Shown: positions 15,709 to 23,625, counted from the stretch's first letter. The stretch: 47,750 bases of DNA from Halorubrum kocurii JCM 14978 (GCF_000337355.1 NZ_AOJH01000035.1:5341-53090), one strand, 5' to 3'. Program-made: numbers and translations. The notes: generated by a model not told the origin, from the letters alone.

Positions 15709-16335
15709 ATGAGCAACGAAGCGAGCGGGACGAACACGAAGGTCGCCCGGGTGATCCGGGAGTACGATCTCGAGGGCATGGGCGCGAGCTTGGAGGCCGC
15801 GTGGACCGGCGAGGCGGGCGAGCGGACGAGCCTGCGGGACCTCGCTGACGAGTTCAACGAGGCGGTGCTGGAGGCGGCCCTCCGCGAGGCGAGCGTCTCG
15901 TCGCTCAGCGTCGACGTGTCGAGCACGTACGAGGCGCTCAGCGGCGACTCCGGCTCGTCGTCGACGCGGGCGCGCCGCCGACTGGAACGCGAGGGCGTCG
16001 ACGTCGACGAGCTGACCGGGAACTTCGTCACCCACCAGGCGGTCCACACGTACCTCACGAAGGAGCGCGAGGCGAGCCTCCCGGCGGCCGCCGACGGCAT
16101 GGCCGACCGGAAGGTCGAGACCATCGAGAAGCTCCAAGGGCGGGTCTCCGCGGTCGCCGAGTCGGCCATCTCCTCGCTCGCGAACGCGGACGAACTGGAC
16201 CGGGGCGACTACGACGTGCTCGTCGACGTGCGCGCCGTCTGCCCCAACTGCGGGGCCGACGCGCCGGTCGGCGAACTGATCCGGCGCGGCGGCTGCGAGT
16301 GCACGGCGGGGTCCGAGCCCGGCGACGACGAGTGA
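15709..16335 (+). CDS. rdfA: Rod-determining factor RdfA-like protein
   Basis: 208 residues. N-terminal KVARVIREYDLEGMG and the helix-rich TSLRDLADEFNEAVLEAAL fit RdfA-type proteins, which in Haloferax promote rod shape. The middle contains a conserved-looking RRRLEREGVDVDELTGNFVTHQAVHTYLT. The end is a small zinc-binding unit, CPNCGADAPVGELIRRGGCEC. It lies 516 bases after the SMC-related gene on the same strand. The family name comes from memory of the motifs and neighbourhood, not a search. Confidence 0.8.
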   Translation: MSNEASGTNTKVARVIREYDLEGMGASLEAAWTGEAGERTSLRDLADEFNEAVLEAALREASVSSLSVDVSSTYEALSGDSGSSSTRARRRLEREGVDVDELTGNFVTHQAVHTYLTKEREASLPAAADGMADRKVETIEKLQGRVSAVAESAISSLANADELDRGDYDVLVDVRAVCPNCGADAPVGELIRRGGCECTAGSEPGDDE

Positions 16336-16639
16336 ACCGGCGCCCGCGAGCATTTATAAGCGATCCGCGGCGTTCGGCGAGCGTGTTACCAGCGCTCCAC
16401 GGGGCTCGGCGCCGCTTCGCGAGCGACGAGAGGGCAGATACATAAGGAATCGAGGTATCATTCAGATCTGATATTAAATGGCCGCTCGGCGGGCCCGCCG
16501 AGCGGACGACTCGCCTCCGGGAGTCGCTCGCGGCGTTCCGCCCCGCGAGAGGGCGGAGTCGGGGACCCGCGACCGGGCGGACGCGTCTGCGGAGGGCGCC
16601 GGCGTCGACGCCGACACCGGCCCGCGGTCGCGGAGTCCG
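16336..16639. other. Intergenic region after the RdfA-like gene
   Basis: Contains a TATA-like CATTTATAAGC at about 16350 and an AT-rich patch at 16436-16478 (ATACATAAGG, GATATTAAATGG), followed by GC-rich DNA open in several frames. No gene supported; it may be the former promoter of the decayed gene that follows. Confidence 0.5.
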
Positions 16640-16843
16640 GGGAGTGGCGCGGGGAACTTGACGGTTCCGCGGGACGACGGCGAGGACGTGCCCGTCCGGG
16701 CGTCGGTGACGGGGCTGGAGCACGACGAACCGCGCGAGCCCGGCGTCGAGTTCGTGATGGAGTCGACGGCGTTCGGCGACCTGCGGATCGCGTTCCTGAC
16801 TGATCCCGGTGGCGTCCGCGTGGTGCTCATCGAGCACGCGTAG
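16640..16843 (+). pseudogene. VOC/glyoxalase-family gene remnant
   Basis: The frame ending at 16843 finishes with VEFVMESTAFGDLRIAF, then LTDPGGVRVVLIEHA. That is the last two strands of a vicinal-oxygen-chelate (glyoxalase/bleomycin-resistance) protein, including the terminal metal-ligand Glu in LIE. The preceding 25 residues (PVRASVTGLEHDEPREP) look like a scrambled remainder. The first three quarters of a normal 120-130 residue domain is missing: upstream the frame is Arg/Ser/Gly-rich and not VOC-like. I read this as a truncated relic, although a very diverged intact gene starting near 16478 cannot be excluded. Confidence 0.5.
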
Positions 16844-16920
16844 CGCCGCTCCCGAGGCCGTTGGACGTAGCGGGTCGCTCGATTGCGACACCGTATCGCT
16901 CGGTGACCGCACGGTCGGTC

Positions 16921-17325
16921 CTACTTCGCCGCGAGGTCGTTCAATACCAGTTCGAAGTTGCGTTTGTTGGCCTTCCAGACGGCGTCGAAGATGTCGCCCG
17001 CGACCGGGACCGTCCCCGCGACCACGTCCACGGCGACGTTCGCGATCATCCTGAGCAGCGTCGCGTAGGACACGCCGAGGCGGGCCGCCTCGAGCACGAT
17101 ATACAGCGAGAACCCGCCGGTGACCACGTCGCCCGCGCCCGGGAGGACGCCGAGCAGCGGATCGACACCGATTCGGTAGTTCGTCCCCGGAACGCGGACT
17201 CCCTCGTCGAGAACGTACGCCGCGAACCGCATCCGCTCGATCGCCGCTCGGTCGACCGACTCCGGCAGGCGCGCTATCCGTTCATCGAACTCGGTCAGGA
17301 GCTCGCTCTCCCGTTCACCCGTCAT
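16921..17325 (-). CDS. DUF4112 family membrane protein
   Basis: 134 residues from MTGERESELLTEFDERIARL. The DUF4112 core is plain: VLDEGVRVPGTNYRIGVDPL, LGVLPGAGDVVTGGFSLYIV, a hydrophobic middle (GVSYATLLRMIANVAVDVV), then GTVPVAGDIFDAVWKANKRN. Two hydrophobic stretches suggest a small membrane-associated protein. Function unknown. A decayed relative lies at 27804-27983 in this same window. Confidence 0.85.
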   Translation of the reverse strand: MTGERESELLTEFDERIARLPESVDRAAIERMRFAAYVLDEGVRVPGTNYRIGVDPLLGVLPGAGDVVTGGFSLYIVLEAARLGVSYATLLRMIANVAVDVVAGTVPVAGDIFDAVWKANKRNFELVLNDLAAK

Positions 17326-17427
17326 GGACTCCGTACGCGGTCCCGCCCGATAACCGTGGTGTCGGCGCGTCCCATCGGCGGGACCGCTGGAGCCCGTCAC
17401 CCCCGGTGAGCTTCGGCGGGCCGCCGG

Positions 17428-17640
17428 TCAGTCTCCCTCCCCGTCGGGCGCGAGCCCGAACGCCTCGCCGCGGACGTGGCTCTCGACGAGCAGCACGTAC
17501 GCCGCCTGGCTCCGTTGGAGGTTCGAGTTCCACCTGACCCGGCCGCTCCCGTCGACGCGCTGCGAGAGGCCGGCCCCGTCCGCGACAAGGAAGTCCCCGG
17601 GATCCCGGACGAGCTGCTCGAACAGGCGGTCGACTTCCAC
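17428..17640 (-). CDS. Uncharacterised 70-residue protein
   Basis: Read from a GTG: VEVDRLFEQLVRDPGDFLVA, then a segment ending RVRWNSNLQRSQAAYV and LLVESHVRGEAFG. The pattern of a short helix, a strand pair and a C-terminal helix with acidic end looks like a genuine small haloarchaeal protein rather than a shadow. Codon third positions are strongly G/C in this frame. I do not recognise a family. It lies between DUF4112 and the cupin gene, same strand, with 41 bases to the cupin stop. Confidence 0.5.
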   Translation of the reverse strand: MEVDRLFEQLVRDPGDFLVADGAGLSQRVDGSGRVRWNSNLQRSQAAYVLLVESHVRGEAFGLAPDGEGD

Positions 17641-17681
17641 ACGTACGGCGGCGACTGAGCCGCGATCGGCGCCCCGTCGAC

Positions 17682-18179
17682 TCAGGGGACCTCCCCGTCC
17701 ATCGACCCGCGGTACCAGCGCCCCGTCTCGGCCCCGCACTCGACACACCGGGCGACGACGGCGTCCTCCCCGTCCTCGACGGCGCTCAGGTCGGCGTCCG
17801 TCTCGGCGTCGCACGCCGCGCAGTACCGGAGCGTCTCCTGGCTCCCGTACTCCAGCGGCGCGCCGATCGCGACTGCGCGGACGCGCTCGTCGCCGCGGTT
17901 CCACCCGCGCTGGAACTCCCCGGGATTGAACCGCACGGCCTCGTCGGAGCCCAACTCGACCGGCCCGTCCGCCGTCTCGAACGTCGCCGTGCCGGAGATG
18001 ATGTAAAACACCTCCTCCTGGATCTCGTGGCTGTGGTAGGCGAACGCGAAGCTGTCGCCCGGGTCCAGCTCGTAGTAGTTGATCGCGGCGTCGGTGAGCC
18101 CGAGGGCGTCCGTGAGCGGCCGCATCACGGCCGCCGGCTGGACTGAGTTCTCGACGTCGTCGACGCTGACGCGTTCCAT
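17682..18179 (-). CDS. Cupin-domain protein with C-terminal zinc ribbon
   Basis: 165 residues. The cupin barrel covers about 30-115, with motif 1 HSHEIQEEVFYIISGTATF (two His and a Glu for a metal) and motif 2 around FNPGEFQRGWNRGDERV, where the usual His is replaced. After the barrel comes a zinc ribbon: CAACDAE, then CVECGAE. The combination suggests a metal-dependent sensor or sugar-type enzyme with an added zinc clamp. A perfect TATA element sits 20 bases upstream, so the mRNA should be leaderless. Confidence 0.82.
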   Translation of the reverse strand: MERVSVDDVENSVQPAAVMRPLTDALGLTDAAINYYELDPGDSFAFAYHSHEIQEEVFYIISGTATFETADGPVELGSDEAVRFNPGEFQRGWNRGDERVRAVAIGAPLEYGSQETLRYCAACDAETDADLSAVEDGEDAVVARCVECGAETGRWYRGSMDGEVP

Positions 18180-18198
18180 GCGCCCTCGTTCGAGTCCG

Positions 18199-18210
18199 CT
18201 ATTTAAATAG
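18199..18210 (-). promoter_or_regulatory. TATA box of the cupin gene
   Basis: CTATTTAAATAG, a perfect palindrome, 20-31 bases before the ATG at 18179. Confidence 0.6.
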
Positions 18211-18489
18211 TGGGTCGTCGTCGCCGGAGCCGCGGCGGCTCACCCGACCGGCGCCGGTTCTGTCGATCACGGCGAGCGCCGTTCGCCACGCCCGACGCCC
18301 CCGTACTCGACGTCGGTGAGGTCGGCGCCCTCTGTCCGGTCTGGAGCATACCTGAAACTCGGCGGGCGACCCGTATGAGGCTCGGCCGATCGTGCGGGTT
18401 CGTCACACACATGCGAAAGGGACCGATGGAAAGAACCGACGCCGTCGTCGACCGCCGAGCGTGTCTCGCCGCCGCACACCCAACTGCGG
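18211..18489. other. Intergenic region between divergent cupin and TauE genes
   Basis: About 340 bases separate the two ATGs. Apart from the two TATA elements at its ends I see no gene and no clear repeat. The open frames through it are arginine-rich translations of GC-rich DNA. Confidence 0.5.
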
Positions 18490-18498
18490 TTTATAAAT
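18490..18498 (+). promoter_or_regulatory. TATA box of the TauE/SafE gene
   Basis: TTTATAAAT centred about 25 bases before the ATG at 18519. Confidence 0.6.
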
Positions 18499-18518
18499 GC
18501 CCGCCCCGTCTCAGACGT

Positions 18519-19304
18519 ATGACCCTCGCGCTCTCCGTCGAACTGGTGGCGACGATCGCTCTCGTCGTCGCGGTCGCGGGCGCCGTCAACGGGGTCGCGG
18601 GGTTCGGCTTCGCCGTCGTCGGGACGATGGTGCTCGCGTCGGCGCTCGACCCGGCCACCGCCGTCGCGTTCATGATCCTCCCGATGTTCGCCGTGAACGT
18701 CGCGCTCGTCGGGGAGCTCACCCGCGAGGAGCTCCGCACGTGCGGAACCCGGTTCGCCCCGCTGCTCGTCGCCGCGCTCGTCGGGACCATCGCCGGGATG
18801 GCGCTGCTCGACCGGCTCCCGGCGGCCCCGCTCCGCGTCCTGCTCGGACTCGTCTCGCTCGGTTTCGTCGCGACCGCCCAGCGGGCGGTCCCGCTCCCGG
18901 CGCTCCCCGGGCCGACCGACCGGACGCTCGCCGAGTCGCCCCTCGTCATGGCGGCCGTCGGGGCCGTCTCCGGCGTCCTGTTCGGCGCGACGAACGTCGG
19001 CGTGCAGCTCGTCGCGTTCGTCCGGAGCTTCGACCTCTCGCACGGCCTGTTCGTCGGCGTCGTCGCGCTCGTGTTCGTCGGAATCAACGGGCTCCGCGTC
19101 GTCGCCGCCGGCGCGCTCGGGCTCTATCCCGGCCTCGGCCTCGTCCTCGCGTCGGTCGCCGCCGCGGTCCCCGCGGTCGCGGGCGTCGCCGTTGGGAAGC
19201 GCCTCCGAGGCCGCGTGAGCAAGCGCCTCCGGCGCGGGACCGTCCTCGGGCTGTTGACGCTCATCGGCGTCCGGCTGATTCTCGGCGGCGCGGGAGTCCT
19301 CTGA
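18519..19304 (+). CDS. TauE/SafE-family membrane exporter
   Basis: 261 residues starting MTLALSVELVATIALVVAVA. The whole chain is hydrophobic with about eight membrane spans and the duplicated family signature: AGAVNGVAGFGFAVVGTMVL in the first half and VGAVSGVLFGATNVGVQLVA in the second. Members export sulfite, sulfoacetate or related anions, or import sulfur compounds. A TATA box at about -25 supports this start; longer upstream extensions have no membrane character. It stands alone, so the substrate cannot be inferred. Confidence 0.88.
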   Translation: MTLALSVELVATIALVVAVAGAVNGVAGFGFAVVGTMVLASALDPATAVAFMILPMFAVNVALVGELTREELRTCGTRFAPLLVAALVGTIAGMALLDRLPAAPLRVLLGLVSLGFVATAQRAVPLPALPGPTDRTLAESPLVMAAVGAVSGVLFGATNVGVQLVAFVRSFDLSHGLFVGVVALVFVGINGLRVVAAGALGLYPGLGLVLASVAAAVPAVAGVAVGKRLRGRVSKRLRRGTVLGLLTLIGVRLILGGAGVL

Positions 19305-19349
19305 GGCCGGTCAGCGCCGCCGCGCGTCCGCAGGGTCCGGGCCATCGGC

Positions 19350-19580
19350 TCACCGGTTCAGGTGCCACCGGATCGCGACGGCCGCGACGAACACCGTCGC
19401 GAAGGTGACGGCCCCCGAGATCAGCGCACCGCGGGCGCTCGACGCGCCCGTGGTGACGACGGTGGCGGAGGCGGTCCCGCCGGCGAGGGCCGCGCCGCCG
19501 GCGATCCCGCCGAACCCGATACAACAGAGGCTCAGCAGTCCGACGACCGACAGCGAGCCCAACAGGCCGTCGTCGCTCAC
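19350..19580 (-). CDS. Small two-span membrane protein
   Basis: 76 residues from a GTG that overlaps the stop of the DUF547 gene (GTGA), implying coupled translation. Two membrane helices: VVGLLSLCCIGFGGIAGGAA and SGAVTFATVFVAAVAIRWHL. The first carries a Cys-Cys pair in the membrane, reminiscent of MerT-like metal carriers, but the family cannot be assigned from this alone. Its tight link with DUF547 suggests that the two act together. Confidence 0.6.
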   Translation of the reverse strand: MSDDGLLGSLSVVGLLSLCCIGFGGIAGGAALAGGTASATVVTTGASSARGALISGAVTFATVFVAAVAIRWHLNR

Positions 19581-20380
19581 CGGTCGCTCCCCCCGTCGCG
19601 GACGGCGTCGAGCGCGAGCGACCAGTCGTACTCGCGGTACCGTATCCGGGAGACCGCGTCGGGGTCGATCGCGTCGTACTTCCGGAGGAGCGCGCGGACG
19701 CCCGACCCGCCGCCGAAGTCGCCGCGGTACCACAGGAGGTGTCGGGGGACGCGGGCGGTCCCGCCCTCGACGACCGTCTCGCTTTTCAGATACGAAGCGG
19801 CGGCGCGGTCGAGTTGGTCGTCCACGTCGCCCGTGTCGTAGGCCACGACCGCCGGACAGGAGGCGGCGCCGCAGTTGAGCGCGAAGTGGACGCGCGGGTC
19901 GGGGTCGGCGACCCGGTGTCGCCGTACGAACGCCGTGGGGACGGGGTTCGGGACGTACCCCAACCCGTACTTCCACTGGGCCCCGCGGAGGATCCCGTGT
20001 TCGATCCGGTCGAGGCTCAGGTCGGTCCCGGCGACGGTGACGACCGGCTCCCCGAAGAACCGGCGACGGTCCGCGAACCGGTCCGGGTCCGCCAGCAGCG
20101 CGTCCCCAGCCGCGGCGTTGTAGACGTTGAGCCAGAAGGCGAGGCGTTCGTCGGGACCGAGCGCGTCGAGCGCGGCCTGCGGGGCGTCGGCGAGCCGCTC
20201 GCGGACGGCGTCGAGCGCCGACCCGTGATCGCCGGGGGACCGGACCGAGCGGAGGAACCGTCGCGAGTCCGCGACGAGGTCGGCCCCGTCGGGCTCTCGG
20301 GCTGAGTCGGCATCGAGCGCCGGGGCGTCGTCGACTCCGCGGACCGAGTCCGGCGCGAGCGTCGACTCGGGAACAGTCAT
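19577..20380 (-). CDS. DUF547 domain protein
   Basis: 267 residues from MTVPESTLAPDSVRG; further upstream the frame is not protein-like. DUF547 marks: AFWLNVYNAAAGDALL, GILRGAQW, and HFALNCGAASCPAV with two cysteines and a His in a possible active site. The fold is thought to be related to papain-like thiol hydrolases, but the activity is unproven. It is first of a two-gene unit with the small membrane protein and diverges from the redoxin gene. Confidence 0.85.
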   Translation of the reverse strand: MTVPESTLAPDSVRGVDDAPALDADSAREPDGADLVADSRRFLRSVRSPGDHGSALDAVRERLADAPQAALDALGPDERLAFWLNVYNAAAGDALLADPDRFADRRRFFGEPVVTVAGTDLSLDRIEHGILRGAQWKYGLGYVPNPVPTAFVRRHRVADPDPRVHFALNCGAASCPAVVAYDTGDVDDQLDRAAASYLKSETVVEGGTARVPRHLLWYRGDFGGGSGVRALLRKYDAIDPDAVSRIRYREYDWSLALDAVRDGGSDR

Positions 20381-20479
20381 GTGGAGAGGTTTGTCTCCGC
20401 GTGCGAATAGGTGCCGCGGTCTGGCGCGCCGCGCGTCAGACCGACCCGACGTTATCCCGCGGCTCCGCGTATCGGACGC

Positions 20480-21001
20480 ATGAGCGACACGAACGCGTCC
20501 CGGACCGCCGACGTGCCCGATTTCGAACTGCGGAACGTCGCGGCCGGTCCCGACACGTTCTCGCTGGCCGCGGCCGCCGCCGACTCGGACACCGACGCGA
20601 TCGTCCTGCTGTTCCAGCGGGACTACCACTGCGGCAACTGCCGGAAGCAGGTGCAGGCGGTCGCCGACCGATACGGCGAGTTCGAGGCGCTGTGCGCCTC
20701 GGTCGTCTCGATCCTTCCGGAGTCGATCGAGCGCGCCCGCTCTTGGCAGGCCTCGTACGACCTCCCCTTCCCGCTGCTCGCGGACCCGAACACCGACGTG
20801 AGCGACGCGTACGACCAGCCGGTGCGGTTCGGCGTCCTCGGCTCGCTCCACGACCTCGTCGGGCGGATGCCGGTGGCGCTGGTGCTCGATACCCGGTCAG
20901 GCGAGCCGCGGGTGGCGTACACCTACGAGGGCCGCATGCCCGCCGACCGCCCGGAGATCGACGACCTGCTCGACGAGATCCGGGCGCTGCGCGACGACTG
21001 A
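20480..21001 (+). CDS. Peroxiredoxin/redoxin-family protein
   Basis: 173 residues starting MSDTNASRTADVPDFELRNV. The thioredoxin-like AhpC/TSA fold is seen in VPDFELRNV, AIVLLFQRDYHCGNCRKQVQ (a CxxC active site, here CGNC), the SILPESIERARSWQ helix, LPFPLLADPNTDVSDAY and a C-terminal helix. The CxxC on the helix start is more like a thiol-disulfide redoxin than a one-Cys peroxiredoxin. Cytoplasmic, no signal. The decayed prenyltransferase gene begins four bases past the stop. Confidence 0.85.
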   Translation: MSDTNASRTADVPDFELRNVAAGPDTFSLAAAAADSDTDAIVLLFQRDYHCGNCRKQVQAVADRYGEFEALCASVVSILPESIERARSWQASYDLPFPLLADPNTDVSDAYDQPVRFGVLGSLHDLVGRMPVALVLDTRSGEPRVAYTYEGRMPADRPEIDDLLDEIRALRDD

Positions 21002-21004
21002 GGG

Positions 21005-21437
21005 ATGGGCGGGTCAGACCCTCGCACCGTCCTCGTCGCCCTCTGGCGGATGTCGCGGCCCGCACAGATCGTCGCTGATCGCGCTCGTGTACACCCTCGG
21101 CGTCGCGATGGCGCTCGGGCGGGGGCGACGGCGGAGGCGGGAGCGGTCGCGCTCGGGCTGGCGGCGCTCCTGCCGGTCGCCGCGAGCGTCCACTACGCCA
21201 ACGAGTACGCCGACGTCGAGACCGACGCTGACGCCTGTTACCGACGCTGACGCCTGTCACCGACGCTGACGCCTGTCACCGACGCTGACGCCTGTCACCG
21301 ACGGTCCGACCGCGAACGTCGTCTCCGTGCTCCCGAAGGTCGCCATCCCGAGCGTCGACGACCCGACGTTCGGGGACGGCTACGTCGGCGACCCGGACCA
21401 CGGTCCCGACGCGTTCTCCGGCGCCTCGGGCTCGTGA
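21005..21437 (+). pseudogene. UbiA-family prenyltransferase relic with inserted repeats and a foreign C-terminal remnant
   Basis: The piece begins MGGSDPRTVLVALWRMSRPA, a UbiA-like start. The following membrane helix (LIALVYTLGVAMALG) is only readable in a shifted frame. After another shift the frame gives GAVALGLAALLPVAASVHYA and NEYADVETDA, the first Asp-rich prenyl-binding region. It then runs into four copies of a 19-bp repeat and stops at 21250. A separate short frame (21303-21437) reads VVSVLPKVAIPSVDDPTFG and stops; it looks like the C-terminus of another gene. Most of the 280-300 residues of a real UbiA protein are absent. Confidence 0.7.
21222..21297 (+). repeat. 19-bp tandem repeat, four copies
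   Basis: CCGACGCTGACGCCTGTCA at 21222, 21241, 21260 and 21279. The first copy has TTA at its end instead of TCA. It sits exactly where the prenyltransferase reading breaks off. Confidence 0.93.
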
Positions 21438-21566
21438 GAAAGCGCGAGACGCCGACGTCGGAGGCTCCGGCCGGGATCGTCTCTTGGGCCATCGCCGCGG
21501 GGTCGGTTCGACGGGAACCGCGATCGGAATGCAAATAGCCGGACGGTCGTAACCGCATGTATCCGA

Positions 21567-21782
21567 ATGACAAAAGACGGCAGTTCCAACCGCGTTCCCA
21601 GTCAGCCGGTCGTCGTCCAAGAGGACACCCATCAGAACGAGATTCCGGAGAACATCGACTCAGAGCTGTACTCGGCGGACAGCCCCTCCAACTCGTTCCA
21701 CGAGTTCGAAATCGAACCCGAGGACGACCTCGTCGAAGCGCTCCGCGACAACGGCTACACGGTGGAGTTCAGAGACCGCTGA
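21567..21782 (+). CDS. Uncharacterised small acidic protein
   Basis: 71 residues from MTKDGSSNRVPSQPVVVQED, with a Ser/Asn-rich front and an acidic back half (FHEFEIEPEDDLVEALRDNG). It ends YTVEFRDR. The composition is protein-like and unlike the arginine-rich shadows around it. No family recognised and no membrane span. The DNA here is less GC-rich than the neighbours. Confidence 0.5.
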   Translation: MTKDGSSNRVPSQPVVVQEDTHQNEIPENIDSELYSADSPSNSFHEFEIEPEDDLVEALRDNGYTVEFRDR

Positions 21783-21857
21783 GGCGCGACTTCCGCCCTC
21801 AGCGACCGGCCGTCTCAGACGACCCCCTCACGGCTGCAACGCGGAGCTCCCGGTGAC

Positions 21858-22580
21858 TCACTCGAGCCCGATTCGGTCGACCGCGCGCGCCAGACACCCC
21901 TCCTCGGGCTCGACGTACGAGTAGTGGTCCGCGACCAGATCGGTGACGTCGACGTCCGCGTACCCGGCCGGCGGGCTCGCGGACGCCGCGAGCCCGCCGT
22001 GGCCGACCGCCCGGGTCCGGTCCGAGGCGCGGTACACCCACCCCAAGACCCGGTCGTTCCGGCTGTGGAAGTTGAAGACGGGAGCGTCGACCGCCGCGAT
22101 GGCCGACCCGTACCGCCCGTCGACCGCGACGCCGTCGCTCGGAATCGCCCCGCCGAACAGCGACACGGAGGCGAGGGCGTCCGCCCGCCCGCGGTCGGCG
22201 AGCTCCCGGAGCGTCGCCCCCGTCACGCGGGCACCGAGCGAGTGGGCGAACAGGTGGACCGGTCGACCGTCGTCGGCCGCCCACGCCGTCAGCCAGTCGG
22301 CGAGCGGAGCGGCGTTGGCGTCCGCGGTCCGCTTCGCCGGCCCCCAGTCGACGTTCGACGCCCACGAGTAGCCGACCACCGGCGGGGCGTCAGCGGCCGC
22401 GGCAGCCCCCGTCGCCGCCGCGAGCCCCAACCGGGCAGTGTACGCCAGATCGCGTGCCGATTCGGCGTCCGCGCCCAGTCCGTGGACGAACAGGACCACC
22501 GCGTCGGCCCCGCCGAAGTCCCACGAGCCCGCTCGCTCCGTCGGGTCCGCCGCGTCGAGACGCCCTCGCGTCGTCACCAT
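21858..22580 (-). CDS. Alpha/beta hydrolase (lipase-like), start uncertain
   Basis: From the ATG giving MVTTRGRLDAADPTERAGSW it has 240 residues: VVLFVHGLGADAESA (oxyanion strand), VVGYSWASNVDWGPA, the nucleophile elbow HLFAHSLGARVTGA, a catalytic Asp/His region at VFNFHSRNDRVLGWVY and ADHYSYVEPEEG. The same frame continues upstream through an obvious Tat-type N-terminus (TRRRLLLGLAGGVGLLGGGG) and an Asp/Ser-rich stretch. However, it has no ATG, GTG or TTG before it meets the divergent FKBP gene. Either the gene uses a rare start, or one base has been lost or gained near 22860, where another frame has an ATG. Probably membrane-anchored or exported in its intact form. Confidence 0.75.
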   Translation of the reverse strand: MVTTRGRLDAADPTERAGSWDFGGADAVVLFVHGLGADAESARDLAYTARLGLAAATGAAAAADAPPVVGYSWASNVDWGPAKRTADANAAPLADWLTAWAADDGRPVHLFAHSLGARVTGATLRELADRGRADALASVSLFGGAIPSDGVAVDGRYGSAIAAVDAPVFNFHSRNDRVLGWVYRASDRTRAVGHGGLAASASPPAGYADVDVTDLVADHYSYVEPEEGCLARAVDRIGLE

Positions 22581-22896
22581 CGGCTGCGTCTCCGGGGCGT
22601 CGTACCCGCCGGAATCGCCGTCCAGCGATCGCGCGACGTAGAGCCCGCCGCCCCCGAGGAGGCCGACGCCGCCCGCGAGACCGAGGAGGAGTCGCCGGCG
22701 AGTGACGACACCGCCTGAGGCGTCGGCCGTGCCGTCCGAGTCGTCTGCCCCCGATGAGGCGGTCGGTCCGTTCGGGTCGTCCGGAGCGGTGTTCGATGCG
22801 ATGTCGGAGTATCGGTCCGACCGATCAAATAGCTGACGCGGCGGCGACGGATCTCTCGATGCAACAGACTTTCCGTGTGGCGCGTTTCGTTTTCGT

Positions 22897-23367
22897 ATGA
22901 CGATAGCTATCGGCGATTCGGTGACGCTCGAGTACACGGGTCGACTGGACGACGAAACGGTGTTCGACACCTCGCGGGAATCCGTCGCCGAGGAGGCCGG
23001 CCTCACCGAGGCCCAGCCCGACCGCGAGTACGCGCCCCTGACCGTCGACGTCGGCGACGAACAGGTCATCGAGGGGATGGAGGAGGGGCTGATCGGGTTG
23101 GAGGCCGGAGAGACGGAGACCCTCACGATCCCGCCGGAGAAGGCCTACGGCGAGCCCAGCGACGACCGCGTTCAGGAGTTCGAAACCGAGGAGCTCCGCG
23201 AGATGCTCGGCGGCCAGACGCCCGAGGAGGGCACGTACCTCGAGGCTCAGAACGGCAGCCAAGGCGAAGTCGTCCACGTCGACGAGGACGTCGTCCGGGT
23301 GGATTTCAACCCGCGCCTCGCCGGCGAGACGCTGAAGTTCGACGTCGAAATCATCGACGTCAACTGA
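22897..23367 (+). CDS. FKBP-type peptidyl-prolyl isomerase (SlyD-like)
   Basis: 156 residues. The FKBP core VTLEYTGRLDDETVFDTS and EQVIEGMEEGLIGLEAGETE is split by an insert-in-flap of the SlyD type (AYGEPSDDRVQEFE to GEVVHVDEDVVRVDF). The domain closes with NPRLAGETLKFDVEIIDV. These proteins speed proline isomerisation and chaperone folding in the cytoplasm. There is no His-rich metal tail. It starts 20-30 bases downstream of a TTTCGTTTTCG element, consistent with a leaderless transcript. Confidence 0.92.
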   Translation: MTIAIGDSVTLEYTGRLDDETVFDTSRESVAEEAGLTEAQPDREYAPLTVDVGDEQVIEGMEEGLIGLEAGETETLTIPPEKAYGEPSDDRVQEFETEELREMLGGQTPEEGTYLEAQNGSQGEVVHVDEDVVRVDFNPRLAGETLKFDVEIIDVN

Positions 23368-23406
23368 ACGCGAGCGGGTGCGACGCTCGCACCGACCAGA
23401 ACTCAG

Positions 23407-23625
23407 TCAACAGCAGTCGTCGGTGTCGCACACGCCGCCGTAGTCGATCCCGGTCTCGTCGCCGATCGCCTCGTTACACTGCCTCACCATCGTGGTGAAC
23501 TCGAACTCCGAGGACGACGCTCTCGCCGCCGCGAGCGCCTCGCCGAGCGTTTCGGCGGCCGCGACGACCTCGTCGTCCGTGACCCCGTCCTCGACGGCGC
23601 CCTGATCGGAAGCGCTCAACAGCAC
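23407..23625 (-). CDS. Small Cys-Cys-ended protein of the arsenic cluster
   Basis: 72 residues from a GTG (or 70 from a TTG two codons on). It is mainly helical (DDEVVAAAETLGEALAAARA, FTTMVRQCNEAIGDETGIDY) and ends GVCDTDDCC. The start overlaps the stop of the YlbF-like gene, so it is the last gene of the arsD-arsA operon. The Cys triad at the tail could bind arsenite, copper or another thiophilic metal. Family not recognised. Confidence 0.65.
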   Translation of the reverse strand: MLLSASDQGAVEDGVTDDEVVAAAETLGEALAAARASSSEFEFTTMVRQCNEAIGDETGIDYGGVCDTDDCC

